A DNA stretch of 64,000 bases from Novosphingobium mathurense (lineage in GTDB: Bacteria > Pseudomonadota > Alphaproteobacteria > Sphingomonadales > Sphingomonadaceae): assembly GCF_900168325.1 (NCBI RefSeq), contig NZ_FVZE01000001.1, positions 496,001-560,000 of the forward strand, written 5' to 3'. The position numbers and the translations under genes were made by a program. The notes under the pieces are model-generated. The model made no database searches and was not told the origin of the DNA. It saw only the letters and a program-made list of their open reading frames with translations. This document shows positions 9,680 through 18,489 of this stretch, one piece after another. Positions within the stretch are counted from its first letter, which is position 1. The number at the start of each line of letters is the position of its first letter.

Positions 9680-12517
9680 TCAGGGCTTGGGCGGATCGAC
9701 GCCTTCCGGCAGGACCAGCACTTCCACGCCCGCGTCCGGCTGCAGGTAGCGATTGGCCGTCGCTTCGACATCGGCGGCGGTGAGCGCCATCAGGCGTTCG
9801 CGCGCCTTGACGAAGCGATCGATGCGGTCGCCTTCAGACTGGGCGCGGTCGACCAGTGAGAGCCAGCCGGTGTTGGACTTGAGCGCGTTCTGGAAGGCTT
9901 CGTAGAGCGGCTGGCGCGCGCGGGTCAGGATGTCGTCGCCGACCGGGGCCGAGCGCAGCGCGTCGAGCACCTTGTGGATCGCCTTGCGGGTCGCGGCAAC
10001 GTCCGCCACGTCGACGGAGGCATCGATCGAGAATGTCCCGTAGCCCTTCCACCCGCGCGAGAGATTGCTGCTGGCCGAAGGCGAATAGGTCTTGCCCAAT
10101 GCCTCGCGAAGTTCGTCGGTCAATTCGATGCGCATGACCCGCTCCAGCAATTCCAGTTCGAGGGTCTGCTGCGGATCGCTGTCGTCGCGGGTCGGGAAGG
10201 TCAGCCGCAGCAGCGCCTGGTCGGGCGCGCCGGTGTGGCGCAGGATGCGCGGCTTGCGGTCCGGCGTGAAAGTGCGTGGCGGCTGGTTCGCATAATCGCG
10301 GAATGTTGCTTCGCGCGTCGGCAGCGCCCCCAGGGTGCGCGCAACAAGAGCGATGGCCTTGTCCTCGTCGATGTCGCCGACGATGCCCAGTTCGATGGCG
10401 CCTTGGGCCAGCCTTCCGCCGATGTCCCGCTTGAGTTCGTCGAAGGTGCGGTGGCGATAGGCATCGACCGGCTGCAGGCTGAAGCGCGGATCGTTGCCCG
10501 AGAGGATCGCGCCGAGGTCTGCGCTCAGGGCGGAGGAGGGCGTCGCCCGCAGTTGGGCGAAGTAGTTGTTCACCTGCTGGCGGTACTGCACTGCACCTTC
10601 CGGGCGATAACCGGGATCGGTGATGAGCGCGGCGATCAGGTCCAATTGCAGTTCGAGGTCGCGCGGCGTGGTCTGGTAGCGCCCGTCGAAACTGGTATCC
10701 GCGCTTGTGAGGCCGAAGCCGACGGTCCGCCCGGCGAAGATCGTATCGAGATCGTCGCGGCTGTGCTTCCCGAGACCGCCTTCGTCGAGGTAGGAGACCA
10801 TCTCCGTCGCCAGCGGGTCGCTCTTGGTGTCGAGCTTGTCGCCGCCATCGATGCTGATGCTCACGCGCACTTTGTCCTTTTCGATGTCCGTGCGCTTGAG
10901 GTTGAGCATTACGCCGTTGGCGAAGCGGATCTCGCGGATGCCCAGTTCGGGCTCGATCCGGTCGTTGACCACATCTCCCGGAGTGCCGAAGTCGGTGTAG
11001 CCGAAATCGCTGAGGGCAGCGGTTTCGTTGCGCTCGACCGGCGCCTTCATCGCCTGTTTCCATGTCTCCCGCAGCGCTTCGGCGCCGCCTTCGGGTGCGA
11101 TCCGGCCTTCGAAGCGCAGAAGGGGCTTCCTGAGCGGGATGGCTTCGCGCTCAAGGGCGGCGAGCACGGCCTCGGGCGTTATCTGCGGTGCGAAAGTCTC
11201 GAAGCGTTGCAGCACGGTTTCGGGCGTGGAGGGCACGGTCCGGTCGGTGACCAACGCCAGTGCGGAATCGGCCAGCGTGCGGTTGCTTCGCGTGTCGGCC
11301 GAGCCCAGCGCGTCGACCAGCGTGTTGCGGATCGATGCCACCTGCTCGGCCACTTCGGACGCGGCAAATCCGTAGGCGAGGGCGCGGCGATATTCGGCCA
11401 CGGCGGCCTGCAGTCCCTCGCGCCACTTGCCGTCGACGGTATCGACGATGAGCCGCGTCGAGCGTGCGGTCTCGAAGAGGTCTCCGGTGCCGAAGCCGGC
11501 ACCGCGAAACGGCGGGGAAGCCTGTCGCGAGAGGCGCTGGAGGCGGCGATTGACGATGTCATAGCCGATCGAGCGCAGCAGGTTCTCCTGGCGCTGCTTC
11601 ACGCTGTCGGGTTCGTCGAGCCAGTGGCCGTTGCGCAGGGCCGTCACCCGTTCCGAAAGGGCAGGGTCGACGTAGATTTCCGTGCGGCTCTTGTCTTTCG
11701 CCCGGATCGGTCCGGCATCGGGCTGCGGCTCGGAAGGTTCGGCCTGCCAGTCTCCGAAATGGCGCTGGATCCCGGCGACCATCGCGTCGATGTCGAAATC
11801 GCCCACGACGACGACGGTGACGTGCGCCGGCACGTACTCACGGTGGTAGAAGGCGCGCAGGCTTTCCGACGTGGCGGCATTGAGCGTCTGCGTCGTGCCG
11901 ATCGGCAGGCGGTTGGCGTAGAGGGAGCCGGGATAGAAGAATTTCAGCCCGTCGACTGCATTGCGCAAGCCGAAGGTGTTGCGGTCGCGCATTTCGGACA
12001 GGACGACACCGCGCTCGCGATCTACCGCGCCTTGCGAGATGGTCAGTTCGCTGGCGGTCTGGCGCATGAGCATCAGCGCCGTGTCGAGTAGGGTGGCATC
12101 GCTGCGCGGCAGGTCCAGTTTGTAGACCGTGCGGTCGAAGCTGGTCGAGGCATTGGTGTCGGCGCCGAAGGCCAGGCCGTCGCGCTCGAGCAGGGGGATC
12201 ATCTCGCCTTCGGGCACGCGCTTGCTGCCATTGAAGGCCATGTGCTCCACGAAGTGCGCGTAGCCCTGTTCGCTGTCGCTTTCGTCCAGCGATCCGGCCT
12301 CGACCAGCATGCGCACCACCCCGGTGCCGGCGGGCGTCGCGTTGTGTCGGACGATGTAGCGCATGCCGTTGGCGAGGCGCCCGAAGCGGTAGTCCGGATC
12401 GAGCGGGATGTCGCTGGCCTCGAAGGCCCAGGAAGTGTCGTCGCGGGGGGGCGTGTTCTCCCGGGCTGCCAGCGGGGCCGGCAGGAGCAGGAGAAGCGCA
12501 ATCAGGAGTCCTCTCAT
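9680..12517 (-). CDS. M16 family zinc metallopeptidase (insulinase-like), exported
   Basis: About 945 residues. The N-terminus is an export signal (MRGLLIALLLLLPAPLAARE). The first M16 domain carries the inverted zinc motif HFVEH in GYAHFVEHMAFNG, with the distal glutamate expected about 75 residues later near RERGVVLSEM. Two M16 domain pairs follow, the second half lacking the motif, as is normal for the family. It probably degrades peptides in the periplasm, and PqqL-like proteins are the closest general type. The start at 12517 is preferred over 12547 because it begins directly with the signal peptide and the upstream ATG lies against the purC terminator. Confidence 0.9.
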   Translation of the reverse strand: MRGLLIALLLLLPAPLAARENTPPRDDTSWAFEASDIPLDPDYRFGRLANGMRYIVRHNATPAGTGVVRMLVEAGSLDESDSEQGYAHFVEHMAFNGSKRVPEGEMIPLLERDGLAFGADTNASTSFDRTVYKLDLPRSDATLLDTALMLMRQTASELTISQGAVDRERGVVLSEMRDRNTFGLRNAVDGLKFFYPGSLYANRLPIGTTQTLNAATSESLRAFYHREYVPAHVTVVVVGDFDIDAMVAGIQRHFGDWQAEPSEPQPDAGPIRAKDKSRTEIYVDPALSERVTALRNGHWLDEPDSVKQRQENLLRSIGYDIVNRRLQRLSRQASPPFRGAGFGTGDLFETARSTRLIVDTVDGKWREGLQAAVAEYRRALAYGFAASEVAEQVASIRNTLVDALGSADTRSNRTLADSALALVTDRTVPSTPETVLQRFETFAPQITPEAVLAALEREAIPLRKPLLRFEGRIAPEGGAEALRETWKQAMKAPVERNETAALSDFGYTDFGTPGDVVNDRIEPELGIREIRFANGVMLNLKRTDIEKDKVRVSISIDGGDKLDTKSDPLATEMVSYLDEGGLGKHSRDDLDTIFAGRTVGFGLTSADTSFDGRYQTTPRDLELQLDLIAALITDPGYRPEGAVQYRQQVNNYFAQLRATPSSALSADLGAILSGNDPRFSLQPVDAYRHRTFDELKRDIGGRLAQGAIELGIVGDIDEDKAIALVARTLGALPTREATFRDYANQPPRTFTPDRKPRILRHTGAPDQALLRLTFPTRDDSDPQQTLELELLERVMRIELTDELREALGKTYSPSASSNLSRGWKGYGTFSIDASVDVADVAATRKAIHKVLDALRSAPVGDDILTRARQPLYEAFQNALKSNTGWLSLVDRAQSEGDRIDRFVKARERLMALTAADVEATANRYLQPDAGVEVLVLPEGVDPPKP

Positions 12518-12553
12518 CGCGCCCAGACCTGCCCCAGCCGCGCGCATATAACA

Positions 12554-12591
12554 AGGGCCCGGATCGCGATTGCCACCGCGATCCGGGCCCT
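12554..12591 (-). terminator. Strong hairpin between purC and the M16 protease gene
   Basis: A perfect 15-bp stem (AGGGCCCGGATCGCG with CGCGATCCGGGCCCT) and an eight-base loop lie 41 bp downstream of the purC stop. On the minus strand the stem is followed by TTGTTATAT, so it fits an intrinsic terminator for purC. Confidence 0.75.
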
Positions 12592-12631
12592 GAAAGGCTT
12601 TATCCGCGCCCTGCTGGAGGCGCGGGGCCGG

Positions 12632-13414
12632 TTACTTGCCGCGCAGCTTGCGGTGCTTCGACAGGTCGAAGACTTCGCTCGGGCCGTTGTCGTCCTGTAA
12701 GAGGCCGAGGCGGCGCGCGACTTCCTGGTAGGCTTCTTCCTCACCGCCGAGGTCGCGGCGGAAGCGGTCCTTGTCCAGCTTTTCGCCGGTGGCCATGTCC
12801 CACAGGCGGCAGCCGTCGGGGCTGATCTCGTCGGCGAGGATCACGCGGCTGTAGTCGCCGTCCCAGATGCGTCCGAACTCGAGCTTGAAGTCCACGAGGC
12901 GAATGTTGATCGCCGCGAACATGCCGCACATGAAATCGTTCACACGGATGGCCATGGCGGAGATGTCCTGCATCTCTTCGTTGTTGGCCCAGCCGAAGCA
13001 CGCGATGTGCTCTTCGGCGATCAGCGGATCGCCCAGCGCGTCGTCCTTGTAGTAGTACTCGATCAGCGTGTGGGGCAGCGGCTCGCCCTCGGGAATGCCG
13101 AGGCGCTTGGAGATCGAACCGGCAGCCACGTTGCGCACGACGACCTCGATCGGAATGATCTCGACCTGACGCACCAGCTGCTCGCGCATGTTGAGGCGAC
13201 GGATGAAGTGGTTGGGAACGCCGATGTGGTTGAGGCGCGTGAAGACATACTCGCTGATGCGGTTGTTGATCACGCCCTTGCCCTGGATCGTGCCCTTCTT
13301 CTGCGCGTTGAACGCAGTGGCATCGTCCTTGAAGTACTGGATCAGCGTGCCGGGCTCGGGGCCCTCATAAAGGATCTTGGCCTTGCCTTCGTAGATCTGG
13401 CGGCGACGGGACAT
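12632..13414 (-). CDS. purC: SAICAR synthetase
   Basis: A 260-residue protein starting [18 protein letters not shown], with the ATP-grasp-like signature [14 protein letters not shown] and the family motifs [11 protein letters not shown] and [14 protein letters not shown]. It joins aspartate to CAIR in purine synthesis. The gene is on the opposite strand from purS-purQ and 12 kb away. Its leader contains a nested hairpin (13447-13489), and a strong terminator follows, so it is probably a single-gene transcript. Confidence 0.97.
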   Translation of the reverse strand: MSRRRQIYEGKAKILYEGPEPGTLIQYFKDDATAFNAQKKGTIQGKGVINNRISEYVFTRLNHIGVPNHFIRRLNMREQLVRQVEIIPIEVVVRNVAAGSISKRLGIPEGEPLPHTLIEYYYKDDALGDPLIAEEHIACFGWANNEEMQDISAMAIRVNDFMCGMFAAINIRLVDFKLEFGRIWDGDYSRVILADEISPDGCRLWDMATGEKLDKDRFRRDLGGEEEAYQEVARRLGLLQDDNGPSEVFDLSKHRKLRGK

Positions 13415-13446
13415 CCGATTCGTCCTTGATACGGTAAAAGTACAAA

Positions 13447-13489
13447 CCCCGGCACGATGGAGTCGCTTTCACGACTGCGCGGGCCGGGG
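13447..13489 (-). promoter_or_regulatory. Nested hairpin in the purC leader
   Basis: The outer arms CCCCGGC/GCCGGGG enclose an inner stem AGTCG/CGACT with loop CTTTCA. It lies 33-75 bases upstream of the purC start, in the likely 5' leader. It matches no riboswitch I recognise, and it could instead be a terminator remnant on the other strand. Confidence 0.35.
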
Positions 13490-13601
13490 CGTTCGCTTCG
13501 CGCATATAGTGCAAGCCCGATCAAAAGCAAACTGCGCGGCTTCACACTTGGTGACAGCTGCGCAAGGAGGCAAGGTCGCAGCCCGGAAGGGAGCCGGAAG
13601 C

Positions 13602-14069
13602 ATGAAGACGAACGCCGCCGATGCCGTGCAGGACTGGATCGCGCAAAGCCAGGGCAGGACATACGTTTCCGACTGGCTGACCGTCGACCAGTCGATGATA
13701 TCCCGGTTTGCCGATGTTACGCAGGACTGGACGTTCCTGCATGTGGACGAAGATGCGGCGCGGGCGGTCGGACTGGAAGGCACCATCGCGCACGGCTTCC
13801 TTTCGCTCTCGCTGCTTTCGGTCCTTCGGGAAAGCGCGCGGACGCCCGAGCTTCCGGGGATTGCCAAGGGGTTCAACTACGGCCTCGATGGCGTGCGCTT
13901 TCTCGAGCCGGTTTCATCCGGAGCCCGGGTGCGCGGCCATTTCAGCGTTGCGGAGATTGTCGGGACGGGGCCGGGCCGGTATCGCCAGACCCTCAGGGTC
14001 AGTGTCGAGATCGAGGGGCGGGAGCGCCCCGCGCTCGTGGCAGACTGGCTGATCATGGCAATGACCTGA
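13602..14069 (+). CDS. MaoC-like (R)-hydratase family protein
   Basis: A 155-residue hot-dog fold protein. The hydratase signature is present: ISRFADVTQDWTFLHVDEDAAR followed by IAHGFLSLSLLS, giving the Asp/His pair used by (R)-enoyl-CoA hydratases. The substrate is probably an enoyl-CoA or a related thioester. The start at 13602 (MKTNAADAV) fits the family and has GGAAG just upstream; the frame extends further but with no conserved sequence. The GNAT gene follows after 17 bases on the same strand and may be co-transcribed. Confidence 0.87.
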   Translation: MKTNAADAVQDWIAQSQGRTYVSDWLTVDQSMISRFADVTQDWTFLHVDEDAARAVGLEGTIAHGFLSLSLLSVLRESARTPELPGIAKGFNYGLDGVRFLEPVSSGARVRGHFSVAEIVGTGPGRYRQTLRVSVEIEGRERPALVADWLIMAMT

Positions 14070-14086
14070 GGGAAGGCGTCAGCGAC

Positions 14087-14680
14087 ATGGCGATAGCGAT
14101 CAAGACCCTGACGGGCGCGCAGATTCTCGAGGTCATCGACGATCTGGCCGCATTGCGCATCTCGGTCTTCGCCGAGTGGCCTTATCTCTATGACGGCGAT
14201 CCCGCCTACGAGGGCGACTACTTGCGCGAATTCGTGGAAGCGCCCGATGGCATACTGGTGGCGGCATGCGATGACGAACGCATCGTCGGGGCGGCGACGG
14301 CCTCGCCGATGTGGGCGCAGAAGGCGGAGTTTCGCGATCCCTTCGATGCACGGGGCATCGATTCTTCCCGGCTTTTCTATTTCGGCGAGTCCGTCCTGCT
14401 GCCCGAGTATCGCGGGCAGGGCATCGGCCATGCCTTCTTCGACCATCGCGAGGCGCAGGCGAAACGGTGCAAGGCCGTGGCGGCAACGTTTGCGGCGGTC
14501 GTTCGCCCGTCCGACCATCCGGACCGACCGGCGGACTATGTTCCGCTGGACGGTTTATGGCGCAAGCGTGGTTATGCGCCGGTGGATGGGCTGGTTACCC
14601 GGTTCGCCTGGAAGGACCATCGCGACACCGGGGAAAGCGACAAGGCGATGCAGTATTGGATGCGTGCTTTGGCTGACTAG
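14087..14680 (+). CDS. GNAT family N-acetyltransferase
   Basis: A 197-residue protein. The acetyl-CoA binding motif A is seen in ESVLLPEYRGQGIGHAFFDHRE (R/Q-x-x-G-x-G/A), and the rest fits the GNAT beta-alpha pattern. The start at 14087 follows GAGGGA in the end of the preceding gene. The substrate cannot be predicted. Its stop codon TAG shares CTAG with the stop of the convergent phosphatase gene, so the two coding regions overlap by four bases. Confidence 0.87.
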   Translation: MAIAIKTLTGAQILEVIDDLAALRISVFAEWPYLYDGDPAYEGDYLREFVEAPDGILVAACDDERIVGAATASPMWAQKAEFRDPFDARGIDSSRLFYFGESVLLPEYRGQGIGHAFFDHREAQAKRCKAVAATFAAVVRPSDHPDRPADYVPLDGLWRKRGYAPVDGLVTRFAWKDHRDTGESDKAMQYWMRALAD

Positions 14681-15162
14681 AGGGCATCGTCCAGCAGCGC
14701 GGCGACGAGATGGCGAGCTGCAAGCTCGACTTCGTGCCAGGTTTCCTCAAAACCCTCCGGTCCGCCGAAATAGGGGTCGGCGACGTCGCTGCCTTCCATG
14801 CCCGGAACATGATCGAGGAGCATCGACAGCCGCGCGCGTGGATTGCGCGGGGCCAGGCGTTCAAGATCGGTGTAATTCGCCCGGTCGAGCGCGATCACAT
14901 GGTCGAAGCGCTCGAAGTCCTCGCGGCTGACCTGCCGGGCGCGGTAGTTCGAGATGTCGATGTCGTGACGCAGGGCTTCCGCCTGCGCGCGCGGATCGGG
15001 CGGGTTGCCGACGTGCCACGAGCCGGTGCCCGCTGAATCGACGCAAAGCTCCAGTCCGGCCAGTAGTGCTTCATGGCGCAGCGCGGCCTCGGCCAGCGGC
15101 GAACGGCAGATATTGCCGAGGCAGACGAAGAGGACGGACGACTGAAAAGGTTCGCGGCTCAT
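14677..15162 (-). CDS. Low-molecular-weight protein-tyrosine phosphatase
   Basis: A 161-residue protein with the P-loop CLGNICRSPLAE (Cys14 to Arg20, CX5R) near the N-terminus and the general-acid motif DPY in VADPYFGG near the C-terminus. Both are diagnostic of LMW-PTPases. The start at 15162 (MSREPFQ) is preferred; the frame extends upstream without family resemblance. The neighbours give no obvious kinase or polysaccharide partner. The 3' end overlaps the GNAT gene at CTAG. Confidence 0.92.
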   Translation of the reverse strand: MSREPFQSSVLFVCLGNICRSPLAEAALRHEALLAGLELCVDSAGTGSWHVGNPPDPRAQAEALRHDIDISNYRARQVSREDFERFDHVIALDRANYTDLERLAPRNPRARLSMLLDHVPGMEGSDVADPYFGGPEGFEETWHEVELAARHLVAALLDDAL

Positions 15163-15326
15163 TGACCGGCTTCTAGCGGGGTCGGCGGGCGGCGTCATCC
15201 TTGCTTGCGGAAAGGCATCGGGCGGACTGCGGGGCCGCCGTCCTGCGGTTCGCAAGGAATTTTAAGGATTGCAATGTAGTGCTCGCTGCGGGGACCGATG
15301 TGGAACTGTGGCAAACTGGCTAACCG

Positions 15327-17249
15327 ATGCGTGATTTGATGTCCTTACCGGCACATGTCATCCGCGAGAAGGGTGGCAATGTCCTGCCCCTGGCCGCGGT
15401 GGGCATGCTTGTCGCCGCTGCGGTGGTGGGCTCGGGCATAGACCTCAGCCGCGCCTACAAGGTAGAGAACAGACTTCAGTCCGCGTGCGACGCGGGCGTG
15501 CTCGCCGGTCGTCGCACGGTTACTACCAACGGCTTCGACGCGGCCTCGCAAAGCGCTGCCAAGGCGTTCTTCACCGCGAACTTCGATGACAGTCGTCAGG
15601 AGACGCGTTCGACCGACTTCAAGGTTACGGCGGACGAAAAGGCCAATACGGTGACGGGCACGGCCACGACCGTTCTCGACACCCTGATCATGCGCCTGTT
15701 CGGCTACAACGACTTCACGCTGTCGGTCACCTGCGGTTCGTCGATGGGCGTGGGCAATGCCGACATCATGATGGTGCTCGACACGACCGGCTCGATGAAC
15801 AACTCGCTGTTGTATTCGCAGACCCGCATCATGGCGCTGCGCGATGCGATGAAGAACTTCTACGATACGCTAGCCAATGCGACGTCAGGCACCAACGCGC
15901 GCATTCGCTACGGTTTCGTGCCCTATTCCTCGAGCGTCAACGTCGGTCGACTGCTCTATGATGAAGATCCGAGCTATATCGCAGATGCGCGTACCTACCA
16001 GTCGCGACAGGCCTATTTCATAGATTATTCAACGGCAACGAAGACATCGGGTACGCCGACCTACAAGAACGAGTCGTCGACCTATTGGGATAAATACAGC
16101 AACACCGGCTACAACAGCAGCAATTGCGGTAACCAGGTTCCCGGTAATGACGCCAATTATTCGGACTATGGTTCCGCGACGACAACCATGACTACGTCCG
16201 GAAGCGGTTCGAGTTCTGCTGTAATCAAGACGACGACGCAGCCTCAGAGGAAGGCCGCTTATCAGTGCGACAGGCAAGGATGGAACGGTAAGTACTATAT
16301 CTGGGTATATTATTACACCCGGGATAAGGTGACTTCCGATACATATACGAATTATACGTTGGTGAATTCTCCCGGCGCAAACCGTGATTTCTACACTTGG
16401 GAATACAAGCCGGTTTCTTATTCCACGAGTCAGTATAAGGCCTTTTCTCCGGTTACGACTTACACGGGGGAAAATGGCGCAGCTGTTTCCTCTACTTGGG
16501 CAGGCTGCATCGAGGAACGAACGACAACTGCCTCTTCGAGCTTCAGCTATTCCTCGTCGAACGGCTACTCGCCTTCGGGCGCAATGGATATCGATATCGA
16601 TACGGCGCCGACAGCGACGGAATCGACGAAGTGGTCGCCGCTATGGCCGGAAGTGGCGTACAGGCGCTGGAACAGCTCCGGGTATTACACGACCTCGACT
16701 TCGGATCGGGGAGGCTCTGCCTCATCCTATTGTCCTGCCAAGGCGCAGTTGCTGACTGAAATGTCGGAAAGCGCGTTCGACAGCTATGCCAACTCGCTTG
16801 CGGCGCAAGGCAGCACTTACCTTGACATCGGCATGATCTGGGGCGGACGGATGCTGTCGCCTGACGGCATATTCGGGAACACCGTCAATATCGAACCCAA
16901 CAATGGCGGCGAGGTTTCGCGCCATATCGTGTTCATGACCGACGGCGTGATGGAGCCCAATTACCTGATCCAGCAGGCCTGGGGCATCGAATATTGGGAC
17001 CGCAGGGTTACGAGCGATGGCTACACCGACGATACGGCCCGACACACCTCCCGCTTCCTCGCGGTCTGCAACGCGATCAAGGACAAGGGTATCCGCATCT
17101 GGGTTGTCGCCTTCACTTCCGGTCTCTCGACCGATCTCAAGACCTGCGCATCGGACAACAGTTCCTTCACTGCGAACAGTTCGGCCGAACTCAACACCGC
17201 TTTCCAGGAAATCGCCAAGCAGGTCGGCGAATTGAGGATCACGCAATGA
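15327..17249 (+). CDS. TadG-like pseudopilin with a von Willebrand factor A domain
   Basis: A 640-residue protein. The N-terminus has GGNVLPLAAVGMLVAAAVVGSGIDLSRAY, the TadE/G-type membrane helix ending in DLSR. The vWA domain starts at about residue 145 with the metal site DTTGSMN and continues to the C-terminus (IVFMTDGVM, IWVVAFTSG). A large insert (about residues 230-480) interrupts the vWA core and is rich in Ser, Thr, Tyr and Asn with several cysteines. The DNA there (about 16.02-16.50 kb) is visibly lower in GC than the flanks. It overlaps the next gene by ATGA (17246-17249). It is likely a surface or pilus-associated adhesin component. No Tad ATPase or secretin is in the window. Confidence 0.85.
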   Translation: MRDLMSLPAHVIREKGGNVLPLAAVGMLVAAAVVGSGIDLSRAYKVENRLQSACDAGVLAGRRTVTTNGFDAASQSAAKAFFTANFDDSRQETRSTDFKVTADEKANTVTGTATTVLDTLIMRLFGYNDFTLSVTCGSSMGVGNADIMMVLDTTGSMNNSLLYSQTRIMALRDAMKNFYDTLANATSGTNARIRYGFVPYSSSVNVGRLLYDEDPSYIADARTYQSRQAYFIDYSTATKTSGTPTYKNESSTYWDKYSNTGYNSSNCGNQVPGNDANYSDYGSATTTMTTSGSGSSSAVIKTTTQPQRKAAYQCDRQGWNGKYYIWVYYYTRDKVTSDTYTNYTLVNSPGANRDFYTWEYKPVSYSTSQYKAFSPVTTYTGENGAAVSSTWAGCIEERTTTASSSFSYSSSNGYSPSGAMDIDIDTAPTATESTKWSPLWPEVAYRRWNSSGYYTTSTSDRGGSASSYCPAKAQLLTEMSESAFDSYANSLAAQGSTYLDIGMIWGGRMLSPDGIFGNTVNIEPNNGGEVSRHIVFMTDGVMEPNYLIQQAWGIEYWDRRVTSDGYTDDTARHTSRFLAVCNAIKDKGIRIWVVAFTSGLSTDLKTCASDNSSFTANSSAELNTAFQEIAKQVGELRITQ

Positions 17250-17851
17250 TCGCGCGCCGTTCGCCTGTCGCCCTGCTGCGTCGCTGCCGCGATGAGCGCG
17301 ATGGTGTGACCGCGGTGGAATTCGCCCTGGCGTCGCCGGTTCTGATCATGCTGCTGGTCGGGATCTGGGACATCGGCCACATGGCCTACCTGTCCGCGGT
17401 GATGCACGGTGCGGTGCAGCAAGTGGCGCGCAAGGGTACTATCGAGGGCGCGGACACGTCGGCTGACGACGACTACGTGAAAAAGATGGTGTCCGGCGTT
17501 GCGCCCGGGGCAAGGGTCACGACAAGCCGCACCAGCTATTACGATTTTGCCGACATCAGCCGTCCGGAATCGTGGAACGATGCCAACGGCAACGGCGTCT
17601 GCGACAACTCCGAAACCTATGTCGATGAAAACCGCAACGGCCAGTGGGACGCGGACATCGGGAAGGACGGCAACGGCGGTTCGGGCGACGTCGTGCTATA
17701 CACGGTGAAGGTCACGTACGAGCCGGTGTTCCCGCTGCCATTCCTCGACAGCATCGACAATACGCGCACGCTTTCGGCGGCTGCGGTCAAGAAGAACCAG
17801 CCCTACGCCCTGCAGGAGCGGTACGGCTCATCGGCGAGGACCTGCACATGA
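17246..17851 (+). CDS. TadE-like pseudopilin with EF-hand-like loops
   Basis: A 201-residue protein. Residues about 21-50 carry the TadE-like signature VTAVEFALASPVLIMLLVGIW, a glutamate next to a single membrane helix. The outer part has two EF-hand/dockerin-like loops, DANGNGVCDNSE (112-123) and DENRNGQWDADIGKDGNGG (127-145), which suggest calcium binding. It is translationally coupled on both sides (ATGA overlaps at 17246 and 17848). Pseudopilins of this type are processed by a prepilin peptidase and work with the Tad system, which must be encoded elsewhere. Confidence 0.83.
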   Translation: MIARRSPVALLRRCRDERDGVTAVEFALASPVLIMLLVGIWDIGHMAYLSAVMHGAVQQVARKGTIEGADTSADDDYVKKMVSGVAPGARVTTSRTSYYDFADISRPESWNDANGNGVCDNSETYVDENRNGQWDADIGKDGNGGSGDVVLYTVKVTYEPVFPLPFLDSIDNTRTLSAAAVKKNQPYALQERYGSSARTCT

Positions 17852-18489
17852 TGCGCCGCGCCATCAAAGCGGGACGGCTCGCTCGCCTCGGACGGGATCG
17901 CCGCGGCGTCTCGATCCTCGAATTCGCGCTGATCCTGCCGATCCTGATCACGCTGGGCTTCTTCGGTACCGAAATGGCCTATATGGCTACGATCAACATG
18001 CAGGTTTCGCAGATCGCGACCTCGGTGGCCGACAATGCCTCGCGCCTTGGCCAGACGGACAACAGCTCGGTAACGCCGACGGTGACGGAGGATCAGATCT
18101 CCTCGGTCATCAAGGGCGCGCTGGTCGAAGGCAACGCCTTCGATTTCGAGAAAAACGGCCGCATCATCCTCTCCAGCCTGGAGAAGAACAGCTCTACCGG
18201 GGGGCAATACATCCACTGGCAGCGCTGCAGCGGGAACCTTGTGAAGAACTCCGCTTACGGCAAGCAGGGGGATTCGGTGACGGCCATGGGGACTTCGGGG
18301 CACACTGTCACGGCACCCAGCGGATCGGCGGTGATGTATGCCGAGGTCTATTACCGGTATCAGCCCCTGTTCGGCACGATGTTCACTTCGAACACCCAGT
18401 TCCACCAGGAAGCGGCCTACGTGGTCAGGGACGATCGCAACCTGACGCCGGGCGTCACCGGGACCAGCGGCACCAACAGCTGCAGCTAG
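17848..18489 (+). CDS. TadE/TadF-like pseudopilin
   Basis: A 213-residue protein with RRGVSILEFALILPILITLGFFGTEMAY near the N-terminus: a short basic leader, a glutamate and a long hydrophobic helix, as in TadE/TadF. The rest is a periplasmic domain with one Cys near the middle (WQRCSG) and a Ser/Thr-rich end closing with Cys-Ser. A second ATG follows the first directly, so the exact start (17848 or 17851) is open. It is the last gene of the three-gene overlapping set, and its stop shares CTAG with the convergent permease gene. Confidence 0.82.
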   Translation: MMRRAIKAGRLARLGRDRRGVSILEFALILPILITLGFFGTEMAYMATINMQVSQIATSVADNASRLGQTDNSSVTPTVTEDQISSVIKGALVEGNAFDFEKNGRIILSSLEKNSSTGGQYIHWQRCSGNLVKNSAYGKQGDSVTAMGTSGHTVTAPSGSAVMYAEVYYRYQPLFGTMFTSNTQFHQEAAYVVRDDRNLTPGVTGTSGTNSCS

